From assembly GCA_015069215.1 (NCBI GenBank), contig SVJC01000002.1:1-50634 (forward strand): a stretch of DNA of 50,634 nucleotides, in the 5' to 3' direction. Below, one piece after another: positions 1 to 9,306 of this stretch (position 1 is its first letter; each line of letters begins with the position of its first letter). Source of the stretch: Oscillospiraceae bacterium (lineage in GTDB: Bacteria; Bacillota; Clostridia; Saccharofermentanales; Saccharofermentanaceae). The position numbers and the translations under genes are program-made. A model generated the notes under the pieces. It was not told the DNA's origin. It made no database searches and worked only from the letters and a program-made list of their open reading frames with translations.

Positions 1-31
1 CTGGCTGAAGACCACATAAGCACTGAAGCTC

Positions 32-1108
32 ATGCCCACGATCTTCACCAATGCCGGCTTTGACGCTACCATCATCAACCCCAAGTACGCAGGCTATCAG
101 TGGTATCCGGATCTTTCCGTTTTCAATGACCTCAAGAATACAAAGGCATACAGCACCAAGTATTCCTACCTCCCCGATGCGATGAGGGAAGGCTATAAGG
201 AAGAGCAGACAACGGCTTTCAGATTTAACCTTTTCGGCTATTCGCTCTTCAGATCCGCTCCCGTAGCGCTCCACAAGGCTCTCTACGACGGCGGCAACTA
301 CAACGAGACAAGAGTCATCGATCCTTCGCGCCTCATGGATCAGAGACGTTCAGGCAATTCAAAGGCTGAAGGTCACGAGCAGGTCTTCATGTGGGACTAT
401 TACGCGCTCAAGTCCATGAACGAGATGACAAAGGTGGAAGACGGTGACGGCAACCATTTCGTCTACATCGGCTTCGATACTTGCCACGACTCTGAGTTCC
501 TTCAGGAGCCCCAGTATGAGCCTTCTGACAAGGTCAATAACACCAAGTTCGACAATTCTCCCCAGGGCCAGGCAAGGTTCATGCTCAAGGGCGAGATGAT
601 GTGGATGAGAGACGCCAAGGACTACAGAAACTATCAGTGCGACCTCGCCACATTGAGAGAACTCGGCAACTGGCTGAACTACCTCAAGGAGATCGGCTGC
701 TACGACAATACAAGGATCATCATTGTCGCAGACCACGGCTACTACATCGAGAATTTCCCTAACCTCATTCAGTACGATATCGGCGCACAGCTCGACGGAG
801 AGGCTTTTGCCCCGCTCCTTCTGGTCAAGGACTTTAACAGCAGGGGAGAGCTCAAGACTTCCGAGGAGTTCATGACGAACGCCGATACTCCTTATCTTGC
901 AACAAAGGACGTTATCGAAAATCCGGTAAATCCTTTCACGGGCAAGGCCATCACTGATGAGGGCAAGAAGAACGGGATCACCGTATTCCATTCTGAATAT
1001 TGGAAAGTACGTTACAACAACGGAACGGCATATAAGCCCGGAGACTGGTACACCGTTAAGGACAGTATCTGGAAGAAGGAAAACTGGAAGTTCCTCGGAC
1101 ACTATTAA
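32..1108 (+). CDS. C-terminal part of a sulfatase/alkaline-phosphatase-superfamily membrane protein (paralogue of the next gene; 5' part outside window or frame-disrupted)
   Basis: Collinear along its whole length with the C-terminal ~360 aa of ORF 1126..3723 (MPTIFTNAGFDATIINPKYAGY vs MPVMFAKEGFKSTVINPSYAGY; DNTRIIIVADHGY vs DNTRIILVSDHGF). The ATG is probably not the true start. Confidence 0.75.
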   Translation: MPTIFTNAGFDATIINPKYAGYQWYPDLSVFNDLKNTKAYSTKYSYLPDAMREGYKEEQTTAFRFNLFGYSLFRSAPVALHKALYDGGNYNETRVIDPSRLMDQRRSGNSKAEGHEQVFMWDYYALKSMNEMTKVEDGDGNHFVYIGFDTCHDSEFLQEPQYEPSDKVNNTKFDNSPQGQARFMLKGEMMWMRDAKDYRNYQCDLATLRELGNWLNYLKEIGCYDNTRIIIVADHGYYIENFPNLIQYDIGAQLDGEAFAPLLLVKDFNSRGELKTSEEFMTNADTPYLATKDVIENPVNPFTGKAITDEGKKNGITVFHSEYWKVRYNNGTAYKPGDWYTVKDSIWKKENWKFLGHY

Positions 1109-1125
1109 GGAGTACTTGAACGGGC

Positions 1126-3723
1126 ATGCAATTCTTTTCGGAACTTTACGCTTTGATATTCGGACCGATACAGCTGGTATTCGAGATAATATTCTCGGTG
1201 CTTAATAAGCACATCCACATTTCCGGTCTGAACATCATGCTGCTCAGCCTCGTGTTCAGCCTTATCGTCCTGCCTTTGTACATGAGGGCGGACAAGATCC
1301 AGGAAGAGGCAAGGGAAGCTGAGGAGCGTTTAGGTCCCGTCATCAAGCACATCAAGAAGTATTTCAAGGGCGACGAGCGCTTCATGATACTTCAGACATA
1401 TTACCGCCAGAATGACTACAGTCCTCTGTCAGTCCTCAAGAGCTCGGTCTCACTGCTTTTGCAGATCCCGTTCTTCCTTGCGGCTTACAGGATGCTCTCC
1501 AACAACATATATCTCGTCGGACGCTCATTCGGTCCCATCCAGAACCTGGGCGCACCTGACGCAATACTCGCAATGGGTTCTGTTACGATCAACGTCCTGC
1601 CTTTCGTCATGACCGCGATCAACCTCATCTCCGGCGCGATCTATGCAAACAAGATGCCCGCGAAGTCAAAGATCCAGCTCTTCATCATGGCTGCGCTCTT
1701 CCTGGTATTGCTCTACAATTCGCCTTCGGGCATGGTCCTTTACTGGACATGCAACAACCTTTTCTCGCTCATCAAGAACATCGTGATGAAGCTCATCTCA
1801 AAGAAGAAGTCCGCTCCCAAGGTCGAAAAGAAGGCCAGGGAAGAGAAGGCCGTTAAGAATTACAAGGGACTTTTCGTATTCTCCTGCATCGCATGCGCCG
1901 TACTCGCAGGCATCTACCTGCCCATGACGGTCCTTGCATCTGCACCTGAGGAATTCGTTGACATGCAGTCGCTTGCAAATCCGATGATCTACGTCGTCGA
2001 TTCGGCCGTAAAGGCAGCAGGACTCTTCATTCTCTGGCCCTCGGTGTTCTATGCGATGGCTGCGAAAAAGGGCAAGAAGCTCATAGCTTACGTAATGTTC
2101 GCGCTCTCGGTCAGCATCGTCGTCAACGCTCACTGCTTCAGCAACGGCTTCGGCACGATGTCCGATGTCCTCGTTTATGACGTCGCTCCGGTCTTCAAGA
2201 CAAATACCGGTCTCATCAGCCTCGGCGTTACGGCCGGCGCGGTAGTTGCCGCAGTCGTCCTTGCAAAGTTCGGAAGCAGCGTTGCAACAGTCATCGCGCT
2301 TTCGATGGCACTTGTTTTCGCAGGCCTCGGAATTTCCAAGACCGGCGCGATCAACCAGGGATATGCTGACGCGAAGAAGGCATGCACCGACAAGGACCCT
2401 GAGTTCACGCTTTCAAAGAACGGCAAGAATGTCGTTGTAATAATGCTCGACAGAGCTTTGGGACCGATGGTGCCTTACCTCTTCGGCGAAAACGCACAGC
2501 TCGGCAAGTCCTTTGACGGTTTTACCTACTACCGCAACACCGTGTCCTACGGCGCTTATACGAATTTCGCAACGCCTTCGATGTATGGCGGATACGAGTA
2601 CACTCCCGAGAAGATCAACGAGCGTGCAAACGAGACCCTCGCAGAAAAGCAGAACGAGGCGATCAAGGTCATGCCTGTGATGTTCGCAAAAGAGGGCTTC
2701 AAGTCCACCGTGATCAATCCGTCCTATGCGGGCTACAAGTGGAATTCAGACCTGACCGTATTTGACGGCATCGAAAACGTTTCGGCATACAACACGCTCT
2801 TCCGCTACGTCCCTGTCGATTACGGCAAGGCGTACAAGGCGACGATCATGAGGAACCTTTTCTGCTACTCGCTCTACAAGGGCGCACCGGTCCTCGTTCA
2901 GAAGTATCTGTACGACAACGGAAGCTACAACGACACGCAGATCCCCGACTGGTCGACAGCTCCCCAGGTAAGGAGCGGCATGTCTGTCTCCTACGGCCAC
3001 AACAAGGAGTTTGAGGCTGAATACTGGGCAGTCAATTCACTCGACAAGATGACGAAGATCGACGACGGAAACAGCAACAACTACATGTTCTACTGCTCCA
3101 GGATCACGCATGAGGACTCTTACCTCAAAGAGCCTGAGTACGCTCCCGCCGATTACGTTGACAATACGCTTTTCGACAAGGCAAACCAGAAGAGGTTCAG
3201 GAGCAATGGCAAGATGATGCTCATGCTGGACGACCTCGATTACTGCCACTACCATATCAACATGGCCGGCCTGATGGCTGTCGCGAAATGGCTCGATTAC
3301 CTCAAGGCAAATGACTGCTACGACAACACGAGGATCATCCTCGTTTCAGACCACGGCTTTGGTCTGGCGAACTTCCCCGATCTCATGGAGTACGGCTCTG
3401 CTGCTCCGATCGATGCGGAGTGGTTCACGCCACTTCTCATGGTCAAGGATTTTAACAGCCACGGAGAACTCAAGACCAACGAGGATTTCATGACGAATGC
3501 TGACACTGCGCTGCTTGCGGCACAGGGCGTAATAGACAACCCGACGAATCCCTTCACCGGAAACAAGCTTACTTTCGACCCCAAGCAGGGCGAGCAGAAG
3601 ATCTTCTACTCCGGCGACTGGAACGTCAGCAAGAACAACGGCAATACCTTCAAGCCCGGTCAGTGGTATTCCGTTAAGGACAACATCTGGAAAAAAGAAA
3701 ATTGGAAATATCTGGGAGGTTAA
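1126..3723 (+). CDS. YidC/Oxa1-like domain fused to a multi-TM linker and a sulfatase/LtaS-superfamily domain
   Basis: aa ~1-235 resemble the YidC core (LLSLVFSLIVLPLY, SPLSVLKSSVSLLLQIPFFLAAYRML, PSGMVLYWTCNNLFSLIKNIV). C-terminal domain has NVVVIMLDRA and DNTRIILVSDHG metal-site motifs. Confidence 0.85.
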   Translation: MQFFSELYALIFGPIQLVFEIIFSVLNKHIHISGLNIMLLSLVFSLIVLPLYMRADKIQEEAREAEERLGPVIKHIKKYFKGDERFMILQTYYRQNDYSPLSVLKSSVSLLLQIPFFLAAYRMLSNNIYLVGRSFGPIQNLGAPDAILAMGSVTINVLPFVMTAINLISGAIYANKMPAKSKIQLFIMAALFLVLLYNSPSGMVLYWTCNNLFSLIKNIVMKLISKKKSAPKVEKKAREEKAVKNYKGLFVFSCIACAVLAGIYLPMTVLASAPEEFVDMQSLANPMIYVVDSAVKAAGLFILWPSVFYAMAAKKGKKLIAYVMFALSVSIVVNAHCFSNGFGTMSDVLVYDVAPVFKTNTGLISLGVTAGAVVAAVVLAKFGSSVATVIALSMALVFAGLGISKTGAINQGYADAKKACTDKDPEFTLSKNGKNVVVIMLDRALGPMVPYLFGENAQLGKSFDGFTYYRNTVSYGAYTNFATPSMYGGYEYTPEKINERANETLAEKQNEAIKVMPVMFAKEGFKSTVINPSYAGYKWNSDLTVFDGIENVSAYNTLFRYVPVDYGKAYKATIMRNLFCYSLYKGAPVLVQKYLYDNGSYNDTQIPDWSTAPQVRSGMSVSYGHNKEFEAEYWAVNSLDKMTKIDDGNSNNYMFYCSRITHEDSYLKEPEYAPADYVDNTLFDKANQKRFRSNGKMMLMLDDLDYCHYHINMAGLMAVAKWLDYLKANDCYDNTRIILVSDHGFGLANFPDLMEYGSAAPIDAEWFTPLLMVKDFNSHGELKTNEDFMTNADTALLAAQGVIDNPTNPFTGNKLTFDPKQGEQKIFYSGDWNVSKNNGNTFKPGQWYSVKDNIWKKENWKYLGG

Positions 3724-5738
3724 TGATGAAAGCATTGATCCTTAATTCAGGTCTCGGCAAGAGAATGGGAACCCTTACGAGCGAGCACCCCAAGTGCATG
3801 ACGGAGCTCTCGGTCGGTGAGACGATCGTAAGCCGCCAGTTAAAGCAGCTTGCGGAAGTCGGCATCACCGACATCGTAATGACCACGGGACCCTTCGTGG
3901 ACGTTCTTGAGGGCTACATCAAGTCCCTGAACCTTGATCTAGACATCAAGTTCGTGAACAACCCGATCTATGACAAGACGAATTACATCTATTCGATCTA
4001 CATGGCAAGAGAGCTCCTTAAGGGTGACGACATCATCCTGATGCACGGCGATCTTGTTTTCGAGAACGCGGTACTTGACGGCATCCTTGCACAGCAGTCC
4101 GCAATGACCGTATCTTCCACGGTTGCCCTGCCCGAAAAGGATTTCAAGGCAGTCATCGCTGACGGTGAGATCAGGAAGGTCGGCATCGAGTTCTTCGATG
4201 ACGCGCTCGCTGCACAGCCCCTCTACAGGCTCACGAAAGAAGACTGGGAGACATGGCTCGATTCCATCTGCAAGTTCTGCGAAGAGGGCACCACAGGATG
4301 CTACGCCGAGAATGCATTGAACGTTGTCTCAGACAATACGCACATCATTCCTTACGACGTCAAGGACGCTCTCTGCGGCGAAGTTGATAACCCTGAGGAT
4401 CTCGCGGTCATGAGCAAGAGGCTTGAAGAGGTCAAGTCCCGTAAGGTCTATGTCTGCTTCTCAACGGACATCCTCCATTCAGGCCACCTCAACATCTTGA
4501 GAAGAGCTGCAAGACTGGGCCACCTCATCGTAGGCGTAATGAGTGACGAGGCAGTTGCTTCCTACAAGAGGTTCCCTCTCGTACCCTGCGAAGAGCGTAA
4601 GGCAATGTTCAAGTCCATCAAGGGCGTATGGCAGGTCGTAGAACAGAAGACACTGAGCTACAAGGATGCAATCGAACAGTATCACCCTGACATCATCGTT
4701 CACGGCGACAACTGGAAGGAAGGCTTCCAGAAGCCGATCAGGGACGAGGTAATCGGGCTTCTCGGTGCATACGGCGGACAGCTCGTCGAGTTCCCTTATT
4801 CGTCAGATCCCAAGTACAAGGAAGTTGACACAAGGAGCAGACTTGAGCTCTCACTCCCTGACAACAGGAGAGGGAGACTCAGAAAGCTCATCGCAATGAA
4901 GGGCCTTGTCACCATGATGGAAGCTCACGACGGCATCTCCGGCCTGATCGTTGAGAACACGGTAGTTCACGATGACACCGGCGCTTCCTACCAGTTCGAC
5001 GGCATGTGGGTATCTTCCCTCTGCGACTCGACTGCAAAGGGCAAGCCTGACATCGAGCTCGTTGACATGACATCAAGATTCAGAACGATCGACGATATCA
5101 CTGAGGTTACGACCAAGCCGATCATTTTTGACGGCGACACCGGCGGACTTACCGAGCACTTCGTTTATACGGTCCGTTCACTCGAGAAGCTCGGCGTATC
5201 AGCCGTCATCATCGAGGACAAAAAGGGCCTCAAGAAGAACTCGCTTTTCGGAACCGAAGTTAAGCAGACTCAGGCCACGATCGAGGAGATGAGCGAAAAG
5301 ATCGCTGCAGGAAAGAGGGCACAGAAGTCTTCTGATTTCATGATCATCGCACGTATCGAATCCCTCATCCTCGAGCAGGGAATGGAGGACGCTCTTACAA
5401 GGGCATTCGCATTCGTAAAGGCAGGCGCTGACGGCATCATGATCCACTCACGCCGCACCGAACCTGATGAGATCATCGAGTTCATCAACAAGTTCAGGGA
5501 GCAGGACAAGATCACACCGATCGTGATCGTTCCCACATCATTCCACTCCGTCAAGGAAGAGGAATGGAAGAAGATCGGCGTTAACGTCGTTATCTATGCA
5601 AACCAGCTCATGAGGGCTGAGGTTCCCGCAATGCAGCAGACTGCAGAAGAGATCCTCAAGAATCACAGGGCACAGGAAGCAGACGAGCACCTGATGGGCT
5701 TCAAGCAGATCATCAGGCTCATTCCCGACCAGCTTTGA
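3723..5738 (+). CDS. pepM: Trifunctional protein: NTP-transferase (LicC/PntC-like), cytidylyltransferase (HxGH type), phosphoenolpyruvate mutase
   Basis: N-term MKALILNSGLGKRMGTLTSEHPKCM; middle STDILHSGHLNIL; C-term PEP mutase with EDKKGLKKNS (EDKX5NS). ATG overlaps previous stop (TAATG). Confidence 0.93.
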   Translation: MMKALILNSGLGKRMGTLTSEHPKCMTELSVGETIVSRQLKQLAEVGITDIVMTTGPFVDVLEGYIKSLNLDLDIKFVNNPIYDKTNYIYSIYMARELLKGDDIILMHGDLVFENAVLDGILAQQSAMTVSSTVALPEKDFKAVIADGEIRKVGIEFFDDALAAQPLYRLTKEDWETWLDSICKFCEEGTTGCYAENALNVVSDNTHIIPYDVKDALCGEVDNPEDLAVMSKRLEEVKSRKVYVCFSTDILHSGHLNILRRAARLGHLIVGVMSDEAVASYKRFPLVPCEERKAMFKSIKGVWQVVEQKTLSYKDAIEQYHPDIIVHGDNWKEGFQKPIRDEVIGLLGAYGGQLVEFPYSSDPKYKEVDTRSRLELSLPDNRRGRLRKLIAMKGLVTMMEAHDGISGLIVENTVVHDDTGASYQFDGMWVSSLCDSTAKGKPDIELVDMTSRFRTIDDITEVTTKPIIFDGDTGGLTEHFVYTVRSLEKLGVSAVIIEDKKGLKKNSLFGTEVKQTQATIEEMSEKIAAGKRAQKSSDFMIIARIESLILEQGMEDALTRAFAFVKAGADGIMIHSRRTEPDEIIEFINKFREQDKITPIVIVPTSFHSVKEEEWKKIGVNVVIYANQLMRAEVPAMQQTAEEILKNHRAQEADEHLMGFKQIIRLIPDQL

Positions 5739-5748
5739 GGAAAGAAAA

Positions 5749-6858
5749 ATGGAACAGCTGATATTAAGCAGTGAAAACGAATACGCCGAGCTGAACGGAT
5801 ATCTTGCGGATAACAACATCTGCAACATATTCCTGGTATGCGACAGTGCTTACGGCTTCCTTAAGATCAAGGATTATTTCGACGAGCTTGAGGACCTTGG
5901 AGTTGAGATCACGAAGTTCTCGGACTTCCAGCCGAACCCGCTCTATGAGTCCGTAGTCGAAGGCGTAAGGCTCTTCAAGGAATCCGGCGCAAAGATCATC
6001 GTCGCAGTCGGAGGCGGCTCTGCCATGGACGTTGCGAAATGCATCAAGCTATACAGCAACATGGATCCTTCGAAGAATTACCTTGAGCAGGAGATCGTAC
6101 CCAACGACGTAACTCTCCTCGCCATCCCGACTACTGCAGGCACGGGTTCCGAGGCAACAAGGTTCGCCGTCATCTACTACGAGGGCAAGAAGCAGAGCGT
6201 AGCTGACTATTCGATAATCCCGTCAGTGGTGCTTTTCGATGAGTCATCGCTCAAGACGCTTCCGCTCTATCAGAAGAAGTCCACGATGCTCGATGCGTTC
6301 TGCCACGCCATCGAATCCTACTGGTCGGTCAACAGCAACGACGAGAGCAAGGAATATTCGAAAAAGGCGGTAAAGGGCATCCTTGATAATCTTTCCGCTT
6401 ACCTCGCAAACGACGAGGCCGCAAACCGCGAGATGATGAACGCCGCGCATTACGCAGGCAAGGCGATAAACATCACGCAGACGACGGCGGGCCACGCAAT
6501 GTGCTACAAGCTCACGAGCCTTTACCACGTTGCCCACGGACACGCTGCGGCGCTCGTTGACGTTAAGCTTTTCCCTTACATGGTCTCGCACACCGAAGAC
6601 TGCGTTGACCCCAGGGGAGAGAAATATCTTAAGAAGACTTTCGAAGAGATCGCTGAAATGCTCGGCTGCAAGACAACAGGCGAAGCATGCGTTAAGCTTC
6701 AGGAGTTCTTCAACTCATTGGAACTTCAGGTTCCCGAGGCCGCTGAGGAAGACTACGCGGAGCTCAGGACATCAGTCAATCCGGTAAGGCTCAAGAACAA
6801 TCCGGTCAAACTGGACGAGGAAAACATAGAGTCACTCTACAGACTCATTTTGAAATAA
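5749..6858 (+). CDS. Iron-containing alcohol dehydrogenase, probable phosphonoacetaldehyde reductase
   Basis: GGGSAMDVAK, TTAGTGSEAT, DAFCHAIESYWS motifs of Fe-ADH family; sits between pepM and the decarboxylase gene. Confidence 0.88.
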   Translation: MEQLILSSENEYAELNGYLADNNICNIFLVCDSAYGFLKIKDYFDELEDLGVEITKFSDFQPNPLYESVVEGVRLFKESGAKIIVAVGGGSAMDVAKCIKLYSNMDPSKNYLEQEIVPNDVTLLAIPTTAGTGSEATRFAVIYYEGKKQSVADYSIIPSVVLFDESSLKTLPLYQKKSTMLDAFCHAIESYWSVNSNDESKEYSKKAVKGILDNLSAYLANDEAANREMMNAAHYAGKAINITQTTAGHAMCYKLTSLYHVAHGHAAALVDVKLFPYMVSHTEDCVDPRGEKYLKKTFEEIAEMLGCKTTGEACVKLQEFFNSLELQVPEAAEEDYAELRTSVNPVRLKNNPVKLDEENIESLYRLILK

Positions 6859-6878
6859 AAGGCAAAGGAAGACGTTTT

Positions 6879-8003
6879 ATGAAAGTTGAAAGCCTGATCG
6901 AAATCTTAGGTGCGGACTTCTACACGGGAGTTCCTGATTCCCAGCTCAAAGCTCTCTGCAATTTCCTGATGAGCAAGTACGGGATCGACAGCAAACATCA
7001 CATGATCGCTGCCAATGAGGGCAACTGCTGCGCTCTTGCGGCAGGTTACCACATGGCGACCAAAAAGGTACCTGTCGTTTACATGCAGAACTCCGGCGAG
7101 GGCAACATAATCAATCCTCTCGCATCTCTCGTTAACGACAAGGTCTATGCGATCCCCATGATCTTCATTGTCGGCTGGAGAGGCGAGCCCGGCACAAAGG
7201 ACGAGCCGCAGCATGTCTATCAGGGCATCGTTACCAGAACGCTCCTGGACGACATGGACGTAAAGAATTTCGTCATCACAAAGGAGACGACAGAAGATGA
7301 GCTCAAGGCTGCAATGGCTGAGTTCGCTCCTATCCTTGCTTCAGGCAAGCAGGTCGCTTTCGTTGTTTCCAAGGGTGCGCTTTCATTCGACGGCAAGGTC
7401 GATTACACGAATTCCTACAAGCTCAACCGTGAGGAAGTCATAGGTCACATCGCAAAGGCCGCAGGCGAGGATCCGATCGTTTCCACAACGGGCAAGATCT
7501 CACGTGAGCTTTTCGAATACAGAACAAATAACGGCATGAGCCACAAGTATGATTTCCTCACTGTAGGTTCAATGGGCCACTGTTCATCGATCGCGCTCGG
7601 CGTTGCGATCAACAAGCCTAACCTTACCGTATGGTGCATCGACGGTGACGGCGCCGCTCTCATGCACATGGGCGCGATGGCCGTAACAGGTTCCAACAAG
7701 CCTTCCAACATGATCCACATCGTGATCAACAACGGTGCGCACGAGACCGTCGGAGGAATGCCTACGGTCGCATCCGATTCCTGTGTTGATCTTCCCGCAG
7801 TCGCAAAGGCATGCGGTTATCCTTACACCGTATCCGTTGATAATTTCGAAGACCTGGACAAAGAGCTTGCCGCTGCCAAGACCAGAGGCGCTCTTTCGTT
7901 CATTGAAATAAAGTGTCAGGTAGGAGCAAGAGACGACTTGGGCAGGCCGACAACGACCGCGCTTGAGAACAAGAACAATTTCATGGAGTACATCAATGGT
8001 TAA
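6879..8003 (+). CDS. aepY: Phosphonopyruvate decarboxylase (ThDP-dependent)
   Basis: FYTGVPDSQLKALCNFL, AANEGNCCALAAGYHMAT, GDGAALMHMG...INN ThDP motif. Confidence 0.93.
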   Translation: MKVESLIEILGADFYTGVPDSQLKALCNFLMSKYGIDSKHHMIAANEGNCCALAAGYHMATKKVPVVYMQNSGEGNIINPLASLVNDKVYAIPMIFIVGWRGEPGTKDEPQHVYQGIVTRTLLDDMDVKNFVITKETTEDELKAAMAEFAPILASGKQVAFVVSKGALSFDGKVDYTNSYKLNREEVIGHIAKAAGEDPIVSTTGKISRELFEYRTNNGMSHKYDFLTVGSMGHCSSIALGVAINKPNLTVWCIDGDGAALMHMGAMAVTGSNKPSNMIHIVINNGAHETVGGMPTVASDSCVDLPAVAKACGYPYTVSVDNFEDLDKELAAAKTRGALSFIEIKCQVGARDDLGRPTTTALENKNNFMEYING

Positions 8004-9303
8004 TCTTTACATCGACCCGGGCACGGGAAGCATGCTTTTCACAGTACTTATCGGTGTTTTGAGCGCCGCTGTCTACGGAGCAAGGACCCTGTTCATCAGG
8101 CTTCGTACCGGTGCAGGAAGAAAGGCGGATAAGAACAAGATCCCGCTCGTCATCTATTCCGACTCAAAGAGATACTGGAACACGTTTGAGCCCATCTGCG
8201 ACGAGCTCGAAAAGCGCGGCCAGGACGCAGTCTTCATGACGGCATCCCCTGACGATCCGGCTCTCAAGAAGGAGTATAAGCACATCAAGACCGAGTTCAT
8301 CGGCGAGGGCAACAAGTCCTTCACAAGACTCAACATGCTCAACGCAAGACTCGTGTTTTGCACGACTCCGGGCCTTGATGTTCTCCAGTGGAAGAGATCG
8401 AGATCCGTCGATTACTATACGCACATCATGCACGCTCCCAGAGACGCTGCATCCTACAGAATGTTCGAGCTCGACTACTTCGATTCGATCCTTTTCTCAG
8501 GCCAGGTCCAGATCGACCAGATCAGGGAGCTTGAAGAATTAAGAGGGCTTCCGGCAAAGGAACTCACACTGGTCGGCATCCCTTACATGGACGAGATGAT
8601 GAAGCGCGCCCAGGCACTTCCTCCCGCACCCAAGTCTGACAAGACGACGGTCCTTCTTGCACCTTCATGGGGCAAGTCATCACTGCTCGTAAAGTACGGT
8701 TCCTCATTCATCGCAAACCTTTTGAAAACAGGCTATCACGTAATAATCAGGCCTCACCCGCAGTCTTTCACGGCTGACAAGGAAGTCATCGAAAAGCTTC
8801 AGGCTGAGTATCCGAACAGCGACGATCTCGAGTGGAACAGAGACAACGACAACTTTGATGTACTGAACCGCTCAGACATCATGATCTCCGACTTCTCCGG
8901 CGTCATGCTCGATTTCGCGTTCATCTTCAACAAGCCTGTCATCTACGCAGACATCAATTTCGACAAGGGCCAGTACGACTACTACTTCCTCAAGGAAGAA
9001 CCGTGGTCACTCACCATGCTCCCCAAGATCGGCATGGCTCTCACGATGGAGAACGTTGAGAACGTTAAGGACCTGATCGAAGAGTGCCTTACGAACCCGA
9101 AGTTCAAGGAGACCCGTGAGCAGGCAAGAGACGAGATCTGGCAGCACAGGGGCGAGGGCGCAGTACGCGTAGCCGATTACCTCTGCAATAAGCTCAAGGA
9201 GCTCGAGGAAAAGGAAGCTGCCGAGATCAAGGCAGCTGAGGAAAAGTCTTCCAAGAAGGGCAAGAAGGCCAAGAGCGGAAAGACGACTGCAGCAAAGGCT
9301 TAA
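7996..9303 (+). CDS. CDP-glycerol glycerophosphotransferase family protein (TagB/TagF-like)
   Basis: HAPRDAASYRMFELDYFDSILFSG, LLAPSWGKSS, VIIRPHPQS, DIMISDFSGVMLDFAF. Start ATG 7996 overlaps the upstream stop. Confidence 0.88.
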   Translation: MVNLYIDPGTGSMLFTVLIGVLSAAVYGARTLFIRLRTGAGRKADKNKIPLVIYSDSKRYWNTFEPICDELEKRGQDAVFMTASPDDPALKKEYKHIKTEFIGEGNKSFTRLNMLNARLVFCTTPGLDVLQWKRSRSVDYYTHIMHAPRDAASYRMFELDYFDSILFSGQVQIDQIRELEELRGLPAKELTLVGIPYMDEMMKRAQALPPAPKSDKTTVLLAPSWGKSSLLVKYGSSFIANLLKTGYHVIIRPHPQSFTADKEVIEKLQAEYPNSDDLEWNRDNDNFDVLNRSDIMISDFSGVMLDFAFIFNKPVIYADINFDKGQYDYYFLKEEPWSLTMLPKIGMALTMENVENVKDLIEECLTNPKFKETREQARDEIWQHRGEGAVRVADYLCNKLKELEEKEAAEIKAAEEKSSKKGKKAKSGKTTAAKA

Positions 9304-9306
9304 CCG

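Noticed and set aside
359-1102. Long antisense ORF (247 aa), and many others such as 1798..2133, 6244..6591, 27644..28108
   Set aside because: Antisense shadows of strongly coding genes with recognised domains; no independent family signal.
7963-7995. Extended N-terminus of the TagF-like ORF
   Set aside because: Overlaps the end of aepY; ATG at 7996 with a short overlap is the likelier start.
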